Positions 1-11,294 of a stretch of DNA of 64,000 bases are shown piece after piece; position 1 is the stretch's first letter; every line of letters starts with the position of its first letter. A program made the translations under genes and the position numbers. The notes beneath the pieces were generated by a model. The model had not been told where the DNA came from. It did no database searches and worked only from the letters and a program-made list of their open reading frames with translations. The DNA lies in the NCBI RefSeq assembly GCF_014066305.1, contig NW_023501040.1, positions 1,090,001 through 1,154,000 of the forward strand, read 5' to 3'. Source of the DNA: Letharia columbiana (lineage: Eukaryota > Ascomycota > Lecanoromycetes > Lecanorales > Parmeliaceae).

Positions 1-313
1 TTTCGCCGGGTTCACTTGGCTGCTCGGCCTCGCTTCATTACTTCATGGAGCAATTCACATTGCATCCTGGAATGTGACTCTCCCTTCAGACCTTGAAGTG
101 TGGCTGTCGCGAAGCAGCGGTCTCCTGTCTAGTTGTCGGTCCACTTCTTGGGCTGTTTGATGCCGCGCCAGATCCTGAAGCGCGTTCTTGGAGCGTTGGC
201 AAAGATCTTGCATGGGATTACGCTGGCGCTCTATATCATTTTTGTCAGAGTCTACATGATTGTGGAACCTTCTTATAAGCCTGCGTGCTTTACCATTCGG
301 CCTATGTCAATGA
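1..313 (+). pseudogene. 3' remnant of a multi-pass membrane protein gene, cut by the window edge
   Basis: Frame 2 opens at the edge with a hydrophobic helix (TWLLGLASLLHGAIHIASWN) followed by LPSDLEVWLSR. Near base 150 the coding signal moves to frame 1 (ALYIIFVRVYMIVE, about 200-265), then returns to frame 2 for ISLRALPFG and a stop at 311-313. The order helix, short linker, helix, VE..ISLR.LP resembles the C-terminal tail of polytopic fungal membrane proteins of unknown function; this comes from memory of the family, not from a search. The first frame change could be a short intron. The second, inside IVE..ISLR at about 268-275, looks like one inserted base. The 5' part lies outside the window, so the gene could also be live with sequencing errors. 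Confidence 0.4.
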
Positions 314-345
314 TCGTGAGCTCCAGACTTGATTTGTGTTAATGT

Positions 346-466
346 TCGATTCGACATAGTTAGAAGGAAATTGTTGCAGGCTACAATCAAATCTCAGCTT
401 GGCTTGTGAATGAAGAAAATTTACATGGTTCACACCCGACATGTTGAATGCTCAGGTAGTAGAGGT
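346..466. other. Short intergenic spacer between convergent genes
   Basis: This 121-base stretch separates the plus-strand remnant on the left from the 3' end of the minus-strand dioxygenase. It holds only the two 3' ends; no other element is visible. Confidence 0.5.
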
Positions 467-1929
467 TCAACCATTGCTTGACCAGCCACGCTCGTGGCCT
501 TCTTCTGGCGTAATCATGAACCTCTCATCTTTGCCACCATCCTCTCGGTTTGGTGCGAAAAGAAATTTCCACGACTCCACAAGGTTGTTGGGAAGTCTCC
601 ACGTCCTTTTGGGGTCACGAAGTTGCATTTTCAGCATGTGTCTTCGAGACCCCATCCCTTGTGTACCTTGGTCTTCGAAAGGCTCTCGCGCATGGAGCAT
701 GCTCATGTTGTTGAGGTACAAAATATCTCCCGTCTTGGTTGGCAACGACATTGAGTTTTTCTCCGCGAAGAAATGGACGGCGTCCAAAGCCTCCAGCTGC
801 GATTCGGTGGGTGCAGGGAGGCTCTGATTCCGCTTGTTTCCTCTGAATCCACAGAGCGGGTACCTCGAGAAGTTGAACATGACTTTTTCCCCATCAGTGA
901 AGAGCAATGGTGTCTTGATTGGGGGCCATTGGCTGTAGTCTTGATAACTATTGCGAAGAGTCAGTGATGATGCATCCGCGTACACGTAATGGCACAGTCA
1001 GTCAGAAGTATCTCACGTATCAAGAACCCAATCTTGCGTCAGAGTATGAAGGACATCCGCACGCGACGAGGCAAGCTCATTGTACACCTTCCACCCACTG
1101 GCAATCTGTGTCCTTCCACCACTTTGATCGGTATTCATTGCGTATAGCGCGAGAATATCGCCGTCGTCTGTGTGAAAGCTCTATTCAATCGTCGTTATAT
1201 ATTAGTCTCATGCGTCAATGAGTAGAGCCTACTGACCATTGCATCGTTGGTGAATCCAGGTGTGATTTTCCTGTCTTGCTCTGCACTGAAAGCAGCGGGT
1301 AAGACATGGCCTGGCAAATGATAAGTCTACCTGTCCTCAGAATGCAAGTGCAAACCTACATAGGACGTGTTGCCGAGCTCGGTCTAGAAAGCCGCGTTCC
1401 GGGGCGATGTAGGCAGAGATACCGGCATAGAGAATGACGTTCTCTTCGTCGGTGTATTTCGCTGGCTCTAAGCCCCGAATCACACAAAAGCCGCGCCCGT
1501 TGTAACACTCCTCCGAGATGTCATCCAGCCGCTTGGCAAGCTGGTCTGGCAAGCGAAAGCTGATCTGGTCAATCTGGGATAAATGCAAAGCTTGATCTTT
1601 GATGAATTAGCATCTTGTTCAGCGGCGGGGAGAATAAGTCTCTTAATCGTACTACGAAAGTCACGCATAGCACCCTCGAGTGCGAACACGTCGGCCTCTG
1701 AAAGGAGTACTACCCACGCATCCGATTGCATCTCCATGTCCGATCCCTGCCACGCCATTCGAGCGTCAATATGTGCAGGGAAGCCTTGGGGAACATCTGA
1801 ATGGACATTCTTGTCTTCGCGCAGAGACCAGAATCGAAGGGCATCACCAGTAGTTGGGTAGTATGAAAGTGCGCCGGGTGCCTCTGTTGGCACTCTATTC
1901 GCATGCGTTAGATAGCCGACTGTAGCCAT
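467..1929 (-). CDS. TauD/TfdA (clavaminate synthase-like) Fe(II)/2-oxoglutarate dioxygenase
   Basis: Five exons join into 408 codons without a stop: 1929-1653, 1590-1360, 1310-1237, 1180-1017 and 947-467. Introns are 49-69 nt with GT..AG ends; the first has a GCTAAT branch site. The N-terminal part has the family's GFPAHIDARMAW segment. Next come NGRGFCVIRGL, the metal-binding HTDDGD (His about 197, Asp about 199), and the distal His at about 334 in LHAREPF. An Arg-rich SRRHMLKMQLRDP segment follows, the usual 2-oxoglutarate-binding side. Length and order match fungal TauD-like proteins, which oxidise small organic substrates using Fe(II), O2 and 2-oxoglutarate. The actual substrate is unknown. 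The start is the first ATG in frame with the conserved N-terminus; an upstream exon cannot be excluded. Confidence 0.85.
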
Positions 1930-2051
1930 TATGCTAAGTACTGAACAATGCTTGAGCGTCAAAGATCGAAGGGGCGAGCTTCCTACTGTGCTCAAAAAAC
2001 CAGACGTGGAGTAGCAGGGACAACGTGGGTCTGAAGTCTATTTCTTATCTT

Positions 2052-2395
2052 TCAGCTTTCCGAATATTTGAGACACAGAATCAATGACGACAGCACGAGA
2101 ATGTGTAAACCATCACTTATCTTCACACCTTGATGAAGGCTGGCGATGGACGAATCACATTGGCTCGAAAAGCTCTGCTCCCCATACCATTTCGTAATTG
2201 AAATCCCCCACTTCGGCTGCAGACCTACGATCTGCAAGAATTGCATCTGTATGAGACGTTAGACATAGCCCGGTAGAGCGGGCACCGATTCTATGGGTCG
2301 CGTTGTGGAGGAGGGGTAGAAGTTCGGGTGGTAAACCTTTTGATTCGGTCAAAAATTGGAAATAAGCGACCTGCGAGGCGTCCAAACCAGCGATT
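2052..2395 (-). pseudogene. 3' part of the gene interrupted by the copia relic
   Basis: On the minus strand this segment is open from the AT-rich boundary with GLDASQVAYFQFLTESKGLP and ends GAELFEPM-stop near 2155. Base composition is normal, in contrast to the adjoining block. Joining it to the right-hand fragment (7584-8362) at the shared GCGAT(T) gives one uninterrupted frame, ...PSIA-GLDASQ..., so it is best read as the C-terminal portion of the same gene. The protein family was not recognised; no catalytic motif is evident. The tail below 2155 may include a further exon. Confidence 0.6.
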
Positions 2396-5300
2396 TAAAA
2401 CTTAGTAGTATATAGAAATCCTAGTCTTCTATTAGCTGATTTTAATACACTCATATAGTTTAAATAGTAGCTGAAAATACTATTAATTCTAATACTTCTA
2501 TATAGTTCGAAGTTAGACTATTTCTTCTATTCGCTCTTCTTAAGTTTAATTTAATATATAAATATAACGAATTTATTATTAATAAGAGCTTTAATAAATC
2601 TATTCGTAGTTATATTATTAATAAATATCTATTCGAATATAACTACTTCTATTTCTATTTAATTTTATATAAAATATTATTAGATATTAATATATTTAAT
2701 ATATAAGTAAAAGCGAGGATTCTTAGTTAGTATAATAATTCTTTAATTATCTATTTTAATTAGTATTAATCTATTAAATAATCTAAAGTTAATATCTAAT
2801 TCGCTTAGAAGTCTAATTAATTAAATAACTTTCTTTACTATCTAAATCTAAGTTATATATTTAATCTTATAAGATAATAGTATAATAGACTATTATCGTT
2901 TAGATATCTAACTAATTATTTTACTATAGAGTAAAAATATATAAATTTTAAAAGATTAATTAATCTCTTAATTTAAGATTTAATTAGTATTTATATAGCC
3001 TTCTAATATATTAGTCGTTCTATATATAATATTATAAATTAATATTTTCTTTAAATAATAGATAACTTATTTAACGATTATAATATATTTCAAATTTAAG
3101 TTATAATTATATCGAGAAAAAATTATAATAATAAAATAAATATTTAAATAAGTCTAAATTATAGAATATATTATCGATTCTACTATTAATTAATACTTCT
3201 AAATAATTTCTAATTTAGTTTTATTAACTAGTTTCTCTTATAGTTAAATATCTACTATTATTAATATAAAGATAGATATATAGTTAATTATATTAAATCG
3301 TAATAATATTTTTCTTAAATACGTCGTTTACGTAATTTAAATAATTCTCTCCCTTTAATTTTTCTAGATTTTTATATTTAAATAATATAAATATAGTTCG
3401 AGATCGATTATAGCGAATCGTTTATAAAGATCTTATTTAAATTTCGATATTAGTTTTAATTCTTTTAAATTATAAATCTAAATATTATTTATATATACGC
3501 TAATAATAAATTATATTTTCTTATTAATAAAGAGTAAGTAATTAAATTTAATAGATTTAAATTCTTTAGATATAAGGAAGTTCTATAAAATAAAGTATTA
3601 TTTTTATAATAATTACTTTAGACTATATAGTACTCTAAGTAGTAGATATATCTTATTATCTTACTTCTTATATTCTTTAAACTATTTTATATAGATAATT
3701 TTCTTTAATAATATATTAAGAAATATAATAATAATATTTATTTACTTATAGTCTAAATCGTAATATATTATAATTATAAATAATATTTTAAATAATATAA
3801 ATTTAATAATTAAGGCGAAGGTTTAGTCGTAATTAACGTTATAGATCTATTTAAAATCTTAAATTATTTAGTATACTTTATAGAGAATAAAACTATTAAA
3901 TTTCTTCTTTATTTTATAGATTTATTTATTAATAAGAACTAATATATTCTTTATTCTCGAAATAAGCTTTTAACTATTTATTATAATAAAGAAATTTATT
4001 TATTTATTTATAATCTTTTTTTATTATTTAATATAGAGGCTAGTTATTATCTTCTTATAGATTAATAATTTAAAATCGTTAATCTTTATAATAGTCTATT
4101 AATATCTTATATTAGTTATTTACTAAATAGTAGTAATAAAATTAAAAATAAAATCGAAGTTATAATAGTCTAGATTCTTATAATTTAGTATAACTTATTT
4201 ATAGTATAAATATTTTAATTTAAGAGTTTTATTATACTTAATATAAATAATAGCTCTCTAAATCTATATTTTAATATTACTTTATTTATTATTTAAAAGA
4301 ACTTTCTAAAAAGATATAAGATTTTATTTTAATTAAGAATTATATATTATATTAAAATATAGATCTAGATAAATAATAGAGCTATCTCGAGATATCTCTT
4401 TAACGTTATTATTATTAAATCCTTTTAAGCCTATATTACTATCTTTTATATCTTTAACTTCTTTAATTTCTTTAATATTTTTATTAAAAAGAATATTTCT
4501 AATTTTATTTATATTAATAGAGTCTATATCGATATTAATAACGATCTTAAATATATATTAATATACTATAGAGTTACTCTCTATATTAAATATATCTATT
4601 ATATTATTATTAGTAATCTCGACTAGCTAATAATCTATATTCGAGATCGTAATAATTATTATTTATAATTCGTTAAAATCGATATAGAAGAATTATTTTA
4701 CTTATCGAGTAACTAGATTTTATATTTAAAAGATATTTATATCTTTATAATTAATTAGATAGTACTTCTTACTATATTTATCGAGCTTTTTATATTTTTT
4801 CTTAGATATATATACTTAGATAACGTAATTAATAATCTTTATATAATCGAGATATAATTATTTATCTATTTATATCTTATATAATATTATATTCTAAAGA
4901 TAGATAGTAAAACTTCTATTTTTTTAATATACTTTAATATAAAGTAGTTTTAATTATAAATAGTAGAATAACTTTAAGTTAAAAAGTATAGCCCTTATTT
5001 TATTTATAATAATTCGATTTTATATCTTATTAAATCTATTTTACTTAGATATATAGAGTATAATAAACTTTTATATAATTTCGAAGTTTTTAAAATATTC
5101 TTTAAACTTACTATTAATAAATTCGATATTATTATTTAAACGAACTATCTTAATCTTATAATTAAATTTATTTTTTATCTAAATTTTTTAATTATAAAAT
5201 AATTTAAAGGTTTTATTTTTATATTTATATATAAAGTATTAGATTTAAAGAGTTACTTAGTTAATTAGAAGTATATAATACTTAATCTTATTAATAAATA

Positions 5301-7583
5301 ATATATTAAAAAATTCTCTTAAGTCTATATAAATCTTATCGAGTTTTTCGAGTATCTTATATTATATTCTTTTTAAAATCTTTTATATAGATTTAATCTT
5401 AAAATAGACTTTATATATTAATCTAATTTAAGATTTTTAAATTAATATAATACTCTTACTTATATTAATTAATCTCTTAAAATCCGTTTTATTTAAATAT
5501 CTTATTTAATAATACTATAGCTTAATAGCTTTCTTATTAAATATTAGACTTATTATTAAGATTTTTATATTCTTCTAAATAAGTATTAAAACTTTAGCTA
5601 TAGATTATAAGATATTAAGAATATAGATATTATTTATCTTCGAAGCGCTATTAATAAACTTACTATCTTAAAAAATATAATAATTATTATTAAAAAAGAT
5701 AATTTTTAATTCTTTTTATATAATCTAACTAATCGAAAATAATTTATATATAAAATTCGAAATATATAAGACTTTACTAACTTTTATAATATTACTAAAT
5801 TTATTCTATAATAGTTATTTTATTTTAACTATATCGTAATTCTACGTCTAAATAATAATTTTATTAACTATTATAATATCTATATAATATAACTAATAAT
5901 TAATAAACTCGTCTTTATTAAAGAATATATAATTAGTATAGTCTAAGTTTATTATTTATTTATATATAATAATAGATTAACTATTTATATATACTATATA
6001 GAAGAGAAAGTAAATTAAGAATTTATATAATAATTCGTTAATTATTTCGTTCTCTAAAGAATTAGATAGAGAGTTAAGGATATTTTTAATTTTTCGACTT
6101 ATCTTATTATCTAATTTTAGACTAGCGTCAAGTTAAGATATTAACTAATTTTCTATATTCTCTTATAATTCTTATAATTTAATTATTTCGATTAAGAGAT
6201 AATCGAGAGACTTAATTTTAAGCTCTTTATTTATTATCTCTTTATCTAATTTAGATATTAAGCTATTAACTAGATAACTCTAATACTCTTTATCTTCTAT
6301 AATATCTCTATTATCGATTATAGTATAGATTATTACTAAAATATAAATATAATTTTAATCTACGAAATCGTTTAATCTATTAATTATATTAATTATATTC
6401 GCTTTAAACTTAAAGTTCGAATTATTATTATTATTATTTCGAAATTAATTAGATATCTTTTCGTTATAAAGAATTTAGTAACTAAATAACTAATATTTCT
6501 TTTTACTTTTATTTAATAGTAGTAAGTACTTTAAATATTTAGATATATTATCTAATTTCTTATAGTAAATATTATTTAGATTATTTAATAAGAAATTAAA
6601 GTTATAGTTATTATTTTTATTATTATTTTCACTCTAGTCTTATTCTAAAGTATTACTCTTATATTCTAAATTATTATTACCTCTAAAGATCTTCTTATTC
6701 TTTTATTTCTTATAATATTTCTTTATAATAACGACTATAATTTATTTCTTATTATTTTATTTAAGAAGATAGTTTTCTTCGTAAAGAAGTATAATAATTT
6801 TATTAAAGTCTAATATATTATTAAGTTATATAATAAGACAATATACGAAGTCTTTATACTTCTTATTTAAATTATTTAATAATAAGATAATAAGAATTTA
6901 TTTATCAATTAAAGCTTTTATATACTTGAGATTCTTAGATTTTATATATATATTAATAATATAGATCTTAATCGAGTTATTATTATTAACTATAGTAATA
7001 TTTTATAATTTCTATAACTTAATAAATCGAAGAATAAATCTAAAATCGATATAATCGATTTAAAGTCTAATTTATCTTATTATAATTATCTTCTTATCTT
7101 CTATTACTTTAATTAATTTATTCTTATATATCGAGTAAATAAATTTTAATACTTAATTATTAAAGTCTTTCTAGGCCTTTACCTCGATATCGTAAATTAA
7201 AATCTACTAATTAATAAGTCTCGCTACGATAATTCTTATATAGTAAATACTATTAGCTAGTATATTTATAATAATAATTTTCTCTAATAAATCGTCTAGA
7301 AATAGTATTAATTTTTATTTTACTACGTTCTATAGGCCGTAGTACTTTAGAGTACTTTTTATCTTCTTTAATTAAAACTAATAGTTTTTCTATTCTTTAA
7401 GCTTTAGAAAATTTTAGATCTAAATTAATATAGCTATATATATATTAAACGTCTATATAGCTATTTTATATAACTATTTATTAAAAAAAGAATAAAAGAG
7501 TAAATAGAAAAATATATAATAAGAATATAGAAATATTCGTTTAACTTCTATAATACTAAATTATTAAATAAATAAGTATTTCT
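2396..7583 (-). mobile_element. RIP-degraded Ty1/copia-type LTR retrotransposon relic
   Basis: A block of about 5.19 kb of extreme A+T in which TA-rich codons replace nearly everything. CpA and TpG are almost absent while TCG persists, the hallmark of RIP. Reading through stop codons on the minus strand, bases about 4800-4676 keep a copia integrase C-terminal signature: KKLDKYSKKYYLI, a G/N-Y-K-D spacer, N-[IL]-F-x-I-x-N-x-VT-R, ending F-Y-I-D-F-N-E. A basic Lys-rich stretch at about 6640-6740 on the same strand sits where a gag nucleocapsid would lie. The order gag, integrase, then about 2.2 kb for RT/RNase H matches copia. No long open frame remains. LTRs could not be recognised by eye. Flanking GCGAT(T) at 2390-2395 and 7584-7589 is a candidate target duplication. 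Confidence 0.8.
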
Positions 7584-8362
7584 GCGATTGAAGGGAATGG
7601 CGGCTCTGGAAGCTGAGCATCAACTGGCCTGAGCATCTCCGTCTGCTCTGCAGTAATATCCTGATAATCTTGACGAGATGTGGAGATCGATGCAACTTCT
7701 GATACCTGTGGATAGCCGCGCGGCGTGGAACCCAGTGAGGCCAGAGGTACCCATCTGCTGCTGGGTTCCACAAACCCATCTGATTCCCACAATCCACGAT
7801 ATGGGTTGAAGGAGTTCAAGCCTATCTGGCTCTACTACACCATGGCGGGGATTTGACAACAAGGGCGCATGGTAGGTGCCATGTGCCATTGGCGGAGAGG
7901 CAGTTTCATGCACCCCCCATTGGCTGCCATTGGCCCAGGGCAGTGTCTCTCCCGATTTATGGTAAGTTCGGTGAAAAGAGGAGCCTGTAGGGTTTGGGTT
8001 GGTGGCATCGACTGAGACGAGTGTTGATGCATCTATATTGGGCGGAAAGCTGGGAACATTTTCGAGGTTTTCGATATCTTCGAGAGTACCAACGAGGCTT
8101 TCTTGGCCGCGGTCAAAGCCGACCCACTCATTGTACGCTTGAATGAACGGGATGGAGGGATGTTCTGACTCAACCCAGTAGGGCTCCCCGTCAAGTGCAT
8201 AGTCTTGTCGCTCTATCCATGAATCATCTGTACTACATATGAGCAAATGTTTCTACTCAAGTCCTCAACCAGATAGCCCGACTTACTGCTCTGGCTTGGA
8301 GACTCGTCTTTGTCTCCACCTAGGTTGTATCGCCCTCCCCAGGCCGATGGGCTCCCGGACAT
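7584..8362 (-). pseudogene. 5' part of a gene of unknown function, interrupted by the copia relic
   Basis: The start ATG is at 8362 (MSGSPSAWGG...). Exon 1 is 8362-8287 and ends at GTAAGT; the intron runs to a TACAG at 8228. Exon 2 reads NDSWIERQDYALDGEPYW and on through an acidic, Pro/Ser-rich, low-homology region. Near 7825-7850 the plausible coding frame shifts by one base (to LNSFNPYRGLWESDGF) without room for a normal intron. It then stays open to the AT-rich block, ending PEPPFPSIA. The segment beyond continues in frame at 2052-2395. The sequence looks like a disordered regulatory protein, but no domain was identified, so no function is assigned. The frameshift plus the insertion argue that the gene is dead. 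Confidence 0.6.
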
Positions 8363-9924
8363 CCTAAGCCAGCCCGAATGTGCTACTCAATTGTGCTAGT
8401 TCAACTTTACTCGCTCAGTTGTGCTGGCTCAACTCAGTTTAGGAATGAAATCAGATGATGATACATTTGAACTGCACCACATGAATCGAAGGGAAGAGTT
8501 ATCGTAAATAAATACAAAGGAAGCTATGAATGTGTGCCTGCCCTTCTTCAAAGCTGCCACCACGGGCTGCACGGAGTCATTGGGCAAGCTAACCTGTTTT
8601 CGACTTCGGGAGTTCTCGTACACTGAATGGCTACAAGTCCGACAGCTTTACATCAGCACATTACTGTTTCATCACGATTACCGGCATTATTGCTTAGCCA
8701 GTCACATCGTCTAGGCATCTCAATGATCCTGGCCTGGATATCTTCCAGAAAAATCCCTTGTACGGGTTGCTGGCTGTACGGCCGAAACCCGGTTAGATTT
8801 TGCCCAATGACACCCCCTGGTGCTGCAGTAAGGCTACCTACCTCTTGGTGGTCACCACCGACTCACCGACTGCCAATTGTGTCCTGTATGACAAATTGCA
8901 GAAGTTTCTCACCATTACGAGCAACTCGCGCAATTGACACAGTATGCTCGCATTCGCTTGCGTAAGTATACGAATTTTACTACCATTCCACTCTGTCCTG
9001 TGGTTTTGCGAGCAAGCTGGCAAAAATATGCGCAAGTGAGGTATCAACCGACGATCCGGGGCCTATATAACATAAGGTTCAACATCGGCCCTGTCTTTTT
9101 ATGTATAGCGTCATGCATTCTCTAGTAACCCTAGATCTCCCTCCTTTTGTTTTCATCATTGCAATATTCAGATTCAGCAGAGGAAGAAAGGGACGAAAGA
9201 ATGGGCGATGCCAACGATTAAGCAAGTAGGAGGGTATTTTGACTCTGTTTACTTAGCACATTGGTCTCTCCCTTGCTTGGCAAATAATCAGTCCCGTAGT
9301 AGCACAATAGAAATTTGCGTCCTCGAGCAAGTTGCAATCCAAAAGCGATCGGCGTACAACGTGGGGGAATTACGATCCGGGTCCCACAATCACCAGAGTC
9401 TATCTTAGTCTCGGCCGTACCCAATAAGGTTGATAATTTGCGTCGACGCGATGGCCTAGAGGTAGAGGGCGAGGGCGAGGGCGAGAAGTTTGACGGTCTT
9501 GAAGCCGGCCGAGGCCGAAGCCGAAGCCGAAGCCGAAGAGGGAAACGCGACTCTTGCTGGACATGGCAGGAGAGGGTGATGGCCTCGCCAGAATGCGAGA
9601 TAACACAACCTTCAGCGTCGTAGAGGGGGGACGTGGCCGCCCTTGTTCGCGTTTTGCCAGGCTTGTTTGTCATGTTGCTCTGCAGCTATGTTCTGCATAA
9701 GTCTCTGATACCCTGCTCCACAGCTTCCGATCTGCAGCAGCTCAGCAATACCGTCCGGTTTATCCTTGAAGGATCGATCAGCCAATCAGCTTTCCAGCGC
9801 TTTCTAGGTTCTCTCTGTTTCCGTCAGATTTGAGAAGGCGCGCTGGCGATTTGATCTAGTATAGCCATTTCTGGCTTATACGGGAGGAGGGCAGCGGTAA
9901 TGGCAGCAGCACTGTTGTCTTCTC
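8363..9924. other. Intergenic region with two hexamer microsatellites
   Basis: No convincing gene. It includes the promoter side of the interrupted gene. A TATA-like CCTATATAAC lies at about 9061-9070 on the plus strand with no recognisable gene downstream. Two short imperfect hexamer arrays are present: GAGGGC units at about 9463-9486 and GCCGAA units at about 9514-9538. Small open frames across these arrays encode Arg/Ser/Pro-biased or Gly/Arg-biased translations on either strand and are more likely by-products of the repeats than genes. Confidence 0.5.
9917..9924 (+). repeat. Left 8-bp target site duplication of the hAT element
   Basis: GTCTTCTC directly abuts the left terminal inverted repeat and is identical to 10374-10381. 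Confidence 0.85.
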
Positions 9925-10373
9925 CAGGGCTGGCAATGGTGGACCAACTAACTGGTCCACTACCAGTGGAACCGTTAGTTTCTCGTAGTTGATGGTGTAG
10001 TTTGAGGTGTACCGGTTGTTAGCTGGTGCAGTTCTGACCTTAAGACCAATTGGTTCAACTGAGAGTGGAGTAGATTATAATAAATTTCTAAAAATTCGGT
10101 TTTTTGAGTGAAAAGAGTTATTAGGCCAACATTGATAGGGCTGAAGTAGGGCTGAAAATAGGGCTGATAGGGCTTAACACTTGATATATTGCCCCTCCCC
10201 CCCCCCACTGAGCGATATTTAATCTTCTATTACAACTGCTCCACTATCAGTTGCACTGATAGTGGAATAGTTGGTTTTCAATATATGGTAGTTGGTGCAG
10301 TTTCGATATCCAAATCTAGTAGTTGGTGCAGTTTGCCCTCCAAAACCAACTATTTCCACCGTTGCCAGCCCTG
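9925..10373. mobile_element. Non-autonomous hAT-type element (MITE), 449 bp
   Basis: Terminal inverted repeats begin CAGGGCTGGCAA on both ends and extend to about 19 nt with one mismatch (CAGGGCTGGCAATGGTGGA on the left, with C in place of T in the right copy). The element is bounded by perfect 8-bp direct repeats, GTCTTCTC. A CAGGG terminus with an 8-bp target duplication is diagnostic of the hAT superfamily. The interior has no transposase frame. It contains palindromes such as ACTGGTCCACTACCAGTGG near 9950 and a CCACTATCAG/CTGATAGTGG pair near 10241-10265, three copies of a GGTGCAGTT motif, and a C-run at about 10196-10207. It would need a transposase in trans. The exact duplication suggests a fairly recent insertion. 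Confidence 0.85.
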
Positions 10374-10381
10374 GTCTTCTC
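10374..10381 (+). repeat. Right 8-bp target site duplication of the hAT element
   Basis: GTCTTCTC follows the right terminal inverted repeat and matches 9917-9924 exactly. Confidence 0.85.
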
Positions 10382-11294
10382 TTGGTAATTTTATAGTACA
10401 ATCTCCATAAACGTCTTGCTGCTCGGGCTTGCGACTACTAACCCCTGGCCTAGCGACTCAAGCCATTCGGTAGGGCAGCTTTCGTCGTCACGAGTCGTTG
10501 TGGGCGTGGGCTCATCAGGTTCGGGATTATTCACCACGGTCATCATTAATGGTAAGAAGCCCATATGATCGAGATTTTGATGCCAGTATCTACGCGAAAG
10601 AAGATGAAGGTGGGTAAAATGTCGACACATATATGGCGGTGACCTGTTTTCTGCTGATCCTAAACTGGCACAACCAGTCTTCGATATCCTACTCCATTGT
10701 GCATGATGCTAATGATGCTAGAGTCGACTTAGGTCCAAACTGACAGGGACATGTTTTGGGACTTGCCGACTTGATGATGTCCTGTAACCCTAGATCTAGA
10801 TCTGCAAATACAGCGGAAATAGAATTCGGGATAATGAGAGACAAAGGAATCTTGGTAGGTTTGGCTAGAGACTACAATCAACCTTTTTTGTCTCTCTCTT
10901 TGATACGTTCCGAAGTCTAAAAGACATATTAAATGAAGGTCGTTCGAAGACAAAGGAAACCCGAAAAAGTTAGATCGACATCATCATACTTCGAACATCC
11001 CTTTCTTCTCTAACTTGATTAGATACACATGACATCGGTGGTTCTTTATTTCGGGAATAAAGCGAGCTTACTTGGAATAGCACAAGATAAGAAAAAGACA
11101 CAAGGTGAGACAAGGAAAGAATCATCATGAATCGAACAAAAGCAGTTTCGTACCTTTTTTCTTAGAGCAACTCTACGTATAAGATCTGTCTTCTCCACGA
11201 TGTTAATTCTTCAGATCACACCAACCAGTCACACACCAAAAAAACAAATCCTCAAAAAAAAATTCAAACAAATTCTCATTCCACGCTTTACATC
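10382..11294. other. Intergenic region and upstream region of the small secreted protein
   Basis: No gene is supported. A minus-strand frame of about 80 codons at 10391-10630 has no recognisable feature. The last 130 bases look like a fungal promoter and leader: a TATAAG at about 11178-11183, then an A/C-rich, ATG-poor tract with A-runs up to the start codon at 11295. Confidence 0.45.
11178..11183 (+). promoter_or_regulatory. Possible TATA element of the small secreted protein gene
   Basis: TATAAG lies 112 bases upstream of the ATG at 11295, followed by an A/C-rich leader. Position and sequence are typical, but the transcription start is not known. Confidence 0.35.

Noticed and set aside
2396..7583. 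AT-rich block as a centromere or mitochondrial insertion
   Set aside because: Readable copia integrase, flanking duplication and RIP-type dinucleotide bias explain it better.
9218..9673. 151-codon minus-strand frame across hexamer repeats
   Set aside because: Its Arg/Leu/Pro bias comes from the repeats, and overlapping frames on the other strand are equally long.
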